Made by a program: the position numbers and the translations under genes. DNA of 64,000 nt from Membranipora membranacea. Its lineage: Eukaryota > Bryozoa > Gymnolaemata > Cheilostomatida > Membraniporidae. The notes under the pieces are model-generated. The model worked only from the letters and a program-made list of their open reading frames with translations. It was not told the origin of the DNA and did not search any database. The stretch's first letter is position 1. Every line of letters starts with the position of its first letter. This document shows, piece after piece, positions 61,001 to 64,000 of the stretch. The stretch is from assembly GCA_914767715.1 (NCBI GenBank), contig OU612066.1, forward strand, positions 7,877,001 to 7,941,000, written 5' to 3'.

Positions 61001-63087
61001 AAATTTATATAAACCCCTCCTCAGTTAGCTAGTGAAATTTGGCGCTAGCTGACATTAAGTCACCTCCAAATTTGGCGCTAGCTGACATTAAGTCACACCC
61101 AAACTGGCTGAACCGAACTTCAGTTAATAATTACTCTTTGACGATATATATATTGCCCTGATTAGTGGTAAATTTGTGAATCAGTGATAATTGCCCAAGA
61201 TACTGTAATACTCATCAATATCGCCACAAATAGTCGATTATCAGAATTTAGTTTCATGCAACATGATAATGTGCCAACGAAAAAGACAATAATAACAACA
61301 TTACATCTCAAATTTAGCTTCCTGGCAAGGCAAGAATATCGTAATATATTTAGCAATGTTCCAGGAAAAATACGAACCGGCTAATAATGTAATTTAACAA
61401 GAACATTGAGATCAAGGTTTGGTAGGGTTTGAATGTGGTTTGTAAAGTTTATGTTTGAGTCATTGAAAGGCTACCGAAAAGCTATTTTCTTGGAATTTGA
61501 AATAACGCCAAAACAAAATTTCGTGAAATTGGAAAACATCCAATAAATCTAATTAAGTACCCTTGTGTTTTAGTTGACTTAAGAATTTCTTTCAAGTCAA
61601 TGAAAATGAGCAGTTAGATTAATAGATATGATCAATTTCCTCACATTATGAATAATTTCACTAGACAACAGAGGAGTGTTCAAAGTTATAATTGAACATA
61701 AATCTGCCAAATTCCTCTTGTTTAAGTGCCCTTCTGTGTCCTCAGATTACGTGAACGTTTTGCACTACCCATGGATAATTTCCAAAAACAGATAAAAAAG
61801 TAGCATAATAGAGGTACTCAAAATAAATAATGAAACTGTGGATAATGATCTAACCCAAAAAATGTGATTCATTAGAGAATGATCGCCATTGGTAACATAA
61901 ATATTGATTAAAATTAGTTAATCATAGAAATAGGGATAGTTTTTGATGTGAAACAACGGGACCATTAATAGTTTCACACAGTATTGAAAAGCACTCGAGT
62001 TCAAAAGGTATTCTGGAGCGGCAACTTTCTGCATTCCTATGGTGGCGGGAACCCAGCCGGCAAAAATTTCCAAACCAACCAATTTGATACTATGTTGTTT
62101 TAACTGTTAAGACGATTTCTACAAGTAGCGCCTGAGCTCTGAACAAACTATTCGTGATTGGTTGGGTAATGTGAGGGATGATACAGCAATTTTAAATAAC
62201 ATCCTGCATTCCCGACTACTTTTGCCATTCTCCATGAGTCAAAACCACCAATATTGACGGATATTTAAAGTGGTAGTCATACATCTCGTATTTCGATGCA
62301 GGGTAGTACACCTGCGTGATTGGTCAGCATCGTGAGGGAATAGCAAAAATGAGTCAGTCGATAGAAGGAAGTGTCCCCTCCCAATGTATGTAAACTAGAT
62401 AGGCGTGGTTCGATGCAAAGTGTGCCACAAAATGATAATAATGTGCTTTAATTAGTAGGAGAAATTAGCTAATGTTATTAACATGTCACTTTCCATAAGA
62501 GAAAATAAGGGGAGGATGGTTACCTGATAAGGTGGAGGGGATGAGGGGGAGAGGAGGGCGAGGGGGAGAGGAGGGCGAGGGGGAGAGGAGCAGGGATGTA
62601 TTTACCGCAGTGTCTATATTCGAGGGTAATTATGTTTTTGAAGGTCACCCAAGGTCATGTTCTCTGTAAGCCTCACTAGTAGTTACTAATAATGTGTTTG
62701 ATTTCCAGCTAATATTTTTTTCGGGTTAAGAACAAACTTAATTTTAACAAAAGCACTGATAAACCATGCTCAGCAGGTTAAACTTTTACCATAAGTTATC
62801 TAGGAACATATTTCCAATCCAAAATAGACACAACACATCAAACCCTACCCATCAGCTGGACTGAATATAAGGGAGTAGCGGACATGCACAGATTACACAG
62901 CGTCCTGTCTAGTAGCCCACTGTCTGACACCTGTCGAGTGATGTACCGTACCGGTAACATGACTTACCAGTTTGAGAGAGGTGTTCGGATGATGTGAACG
63001 CAATTAGGCATTGTTTCATCTTATTATCAACAAGTTGTGACAGAGCGGATTCCATGTGTCTAAATTTTGCCTGCGGAGATGAGCTAC
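58039..63087 (-). CDS. Unrecognised alpha-helical protein, last three exons (partial, 5' end missing)
   Basis: Three minus-strand exons join in phase: 63087-62968, 60905-60794 and 58198-58039, with acceptors (ATGACAG, TTTTTTACAG, TTTATAG) and donors (GTAAGT, GTAAGC) and phases 1, 1 and 2. They encode 129 residues ending in TAG 58039-58041. The sequence is hydrophilic and helical: an FRHMESALSQLVDNKMKQC segment, then VVKLLNIFTGRLQFVTLNLVKL, and a final coiled-coil-like SLKSQMDRYKQMYRQSL stretch. No catalytic motif, signal peptide or membrane segment is seen. The shape suggests a structural or complex-forming protein. I do not recognise the family. Upstream exons must lie beyond 63087, probably outside the window. 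Each exon is short, so identity as coding rests on splice and phase agreement. Confidence 0.65.
58848..58887 (+). repeat. Imperfect TGGGTTG repeat
   Basis: About four units of TGGGTTG separated by 3-base spacers (TAT/GA variants). It lies in the long last intron of the minus-strand helical gene. Confidence 0.6.
60273..60740 (+). CDS. Hypothetical 155-aa open frame, antisense in an intron
   Basis: From ATG 60273 a single frame runs 155 codons; it is open further upstream to about 60171 without another ATG. It is longer than most chance frames in this AT-rich DNA. It contains an acidic NDDDEDE patch, six cysteines, a LLPPDVGVKIRLGHITTTVS stretch and no signal peptide. No family was recognised. 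It lies in the intron between the last two exons of the minus-strand helical gene. It may be a nested gene, a repeat-derived frame or chance. Confidence 0.25.
   Translation: MSVFGTSWTNIDQHLDQTSCPNMKSRYLFSVSLCEYIDPLCGTYHCLTIQFRYGNTGHKYKYGKANNLKVKFCGVLIISYASNISISYNDDDEDEALLLSRPNCFSLDCPLLPPDVGVKIRLGHITTTVSINELTADTKPDQCYVENDMLDYLIR
61035..61100 (+). repeat. 33-bp tandem duplication with E2F-like sites
   Basis: Two copies (61035 and 61068) of a unit beginning AAATTTGGCGCTAGC, differing only at the last few bases. Each contains TTTGGCGC, which fits the E2F consensus. It lies 130 bases upstream of the exon at 60905-60794 on the minus strand. Confidence 0.85.
62540..62590 (+). repeat. Purine-rich 17-bp tandem repeat
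   Basis: Unit GAGGAGGGCGAGGGGGA at 62551 and 62568, with partial copies on both sides. Nearly all purine on one strand, so capable of triplex or G-quadruplex formation. It lies in the intron between the first two visible exons of the minus-strand helical gene. Confidence 0.9.
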
Positions 63088-64000
63088 CTGTCATACAAAA
63101 CAAAATTTACAAATATATACGTGTAACACATCAGGTGTTAGAGTGAGACAATAGGTTTGAGAAGCTGTCGGGTGATCTAAAAACAACCTGAACAGTCATG
63201 AGAGAAATTCATGTCATTGAACAATAGATTGGAACTCATCCTTTTCCGGCTTTGGCAGCCCCCGAGACGTGTGTAGCCTGTAGGAATGTAGCATGTAATG
63301 GATTGGTCAGCTAGGTATGCACACTAACCAACCCAATTAGGATGTGGTGCTCGCTACGGCTGAGCCCCATTTACCACTCTGTCTCAGATTGGCCACAGAC
63401 AATATCAGACTCGGTTCTACACCTGTCTGCTAACCAGAAAACCCATACATAAAACTACTCATCATCATAAATCAAGATTACACAGTCAGGAGAAAACCCC
63501 ACATATCATGTAGTACAATAGTAACTGCAATAAAAGTCGAAATAATGTTGTAAAAGACAGGATGATTAAAGAATTAGCATGACTTAATTAGGGATTACTG
63601 ATAGATTAGCGGTAGAGGATTGACCACGCAAACATTTTACTTTCCACCAGTAAGATTAAAGCTTAACCTTTCAGTCAAAGGCTGGGTCACGCTCCACACA
63701 TTACACATTCTATTCCATGCCGGTTAGGTGATCCATTAATAAGGTAAATCCAACACACTTAGACTAATCCATAGTCTTCCTTTGGTTATGGGAGGCCGAT
63801 GGGTTCATTATACCCACAACCAATATACGTCATATGACTTTCGCCATTCTTTAGCTGGGCAGAGAGCGCCTTCTGTTATCGATCGTGGGCAAGGACACCC
63901 AAAATCAACCAAGGGAGATGTCAGTTGTTGGGCGTACATATCCTTGGTAGAATTTGGATAGAAACTTTGGCAAGGAAACTGAGGTTATGAATTATGGTAA
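63088..64000. other. Right end of the window, probably intron
   Basis: Expected to be intron of the minus-strand helical gene, since the exon at 63087 begins with an acceptor in phase 1. I found no convincing upstream exon and no repeat here. Confidence 0.35.

Noticed and set aside
1-64000. CRISPR arrays, bacterial operons, origins or phage
   Set aside because: Spliceosomal introns and metazoan genes throughout. The tandem repeats have no spacer structure of the CRISPR type.

Overview
The window looks like nuclear DNA of an invertebrate animal. It is AT-rich, with long introns bounded by GT and AG, many minisatellites and foldback elements, and metazoan genes: an SK potassium channel, an MMP-21-type metalloproteinase, V-ATPase subunit D and a peptide-type GPCR. 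A marine invertebrate such as a mollusc is plausible, but the sequence alone does not fix the phylum. All gene models were built by hand from splice signals, reading phase and protein motifs; no alignment was run.

Region by region. 1-9 kb: the 5' part of an unrecognised minus-strand gene for a secreted or membrane-anchored Cys-containing protein (six phase-compatible exons, start at 9027, 3' end not found), with a LINE relic in one intron and a tRNA-derived SINE-like piece next to it. 9-15 kb: no gene seen; an AT-rich higher-order tandem repeat and a perfect 25-bp hairpin. 15-30 kb: a complete plus-strand SK channel gene (KCNN type, nine coding exons, 841 aa). Its second intron holds an antisense, internally deleted GHTKF/DUF7869-type element. 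Its exon 4 splice donor has been amplified into an 18-copy 26-bp minisatellite. 31-35 kb: a minus-strand class A GPCR with one coding exon and a likely 5' leader exon. 38.5-40.4 kb: the complete V-ATPase subunit D gene (three exons, minus strand), followed at 40.5 kb by a tRNA-Ala(UGC)-like sequence with a broken acceptor stem. 46.3-53.8 kb: a complete MMP-21-like gene (seven exons, 682 aa). 54-58 kb: no gene seen, but two foldback elements, one flanked by 9-bp direct repeats. 58-63.1 kb: the last three exons of an unrecognised minus-strand helical protein, with a 155-codon open frame of unknown status on the other strand.

The genes share no obvious pathway. They are independent metazoan loci with no operon-like arrangement. 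The strongest items for follow-up are the splice-donor minisatellite in the SK gene, the unrecognised secreted gene at the left, the noncanonical cysteine switch of the MMP, and the palindromic insertions.
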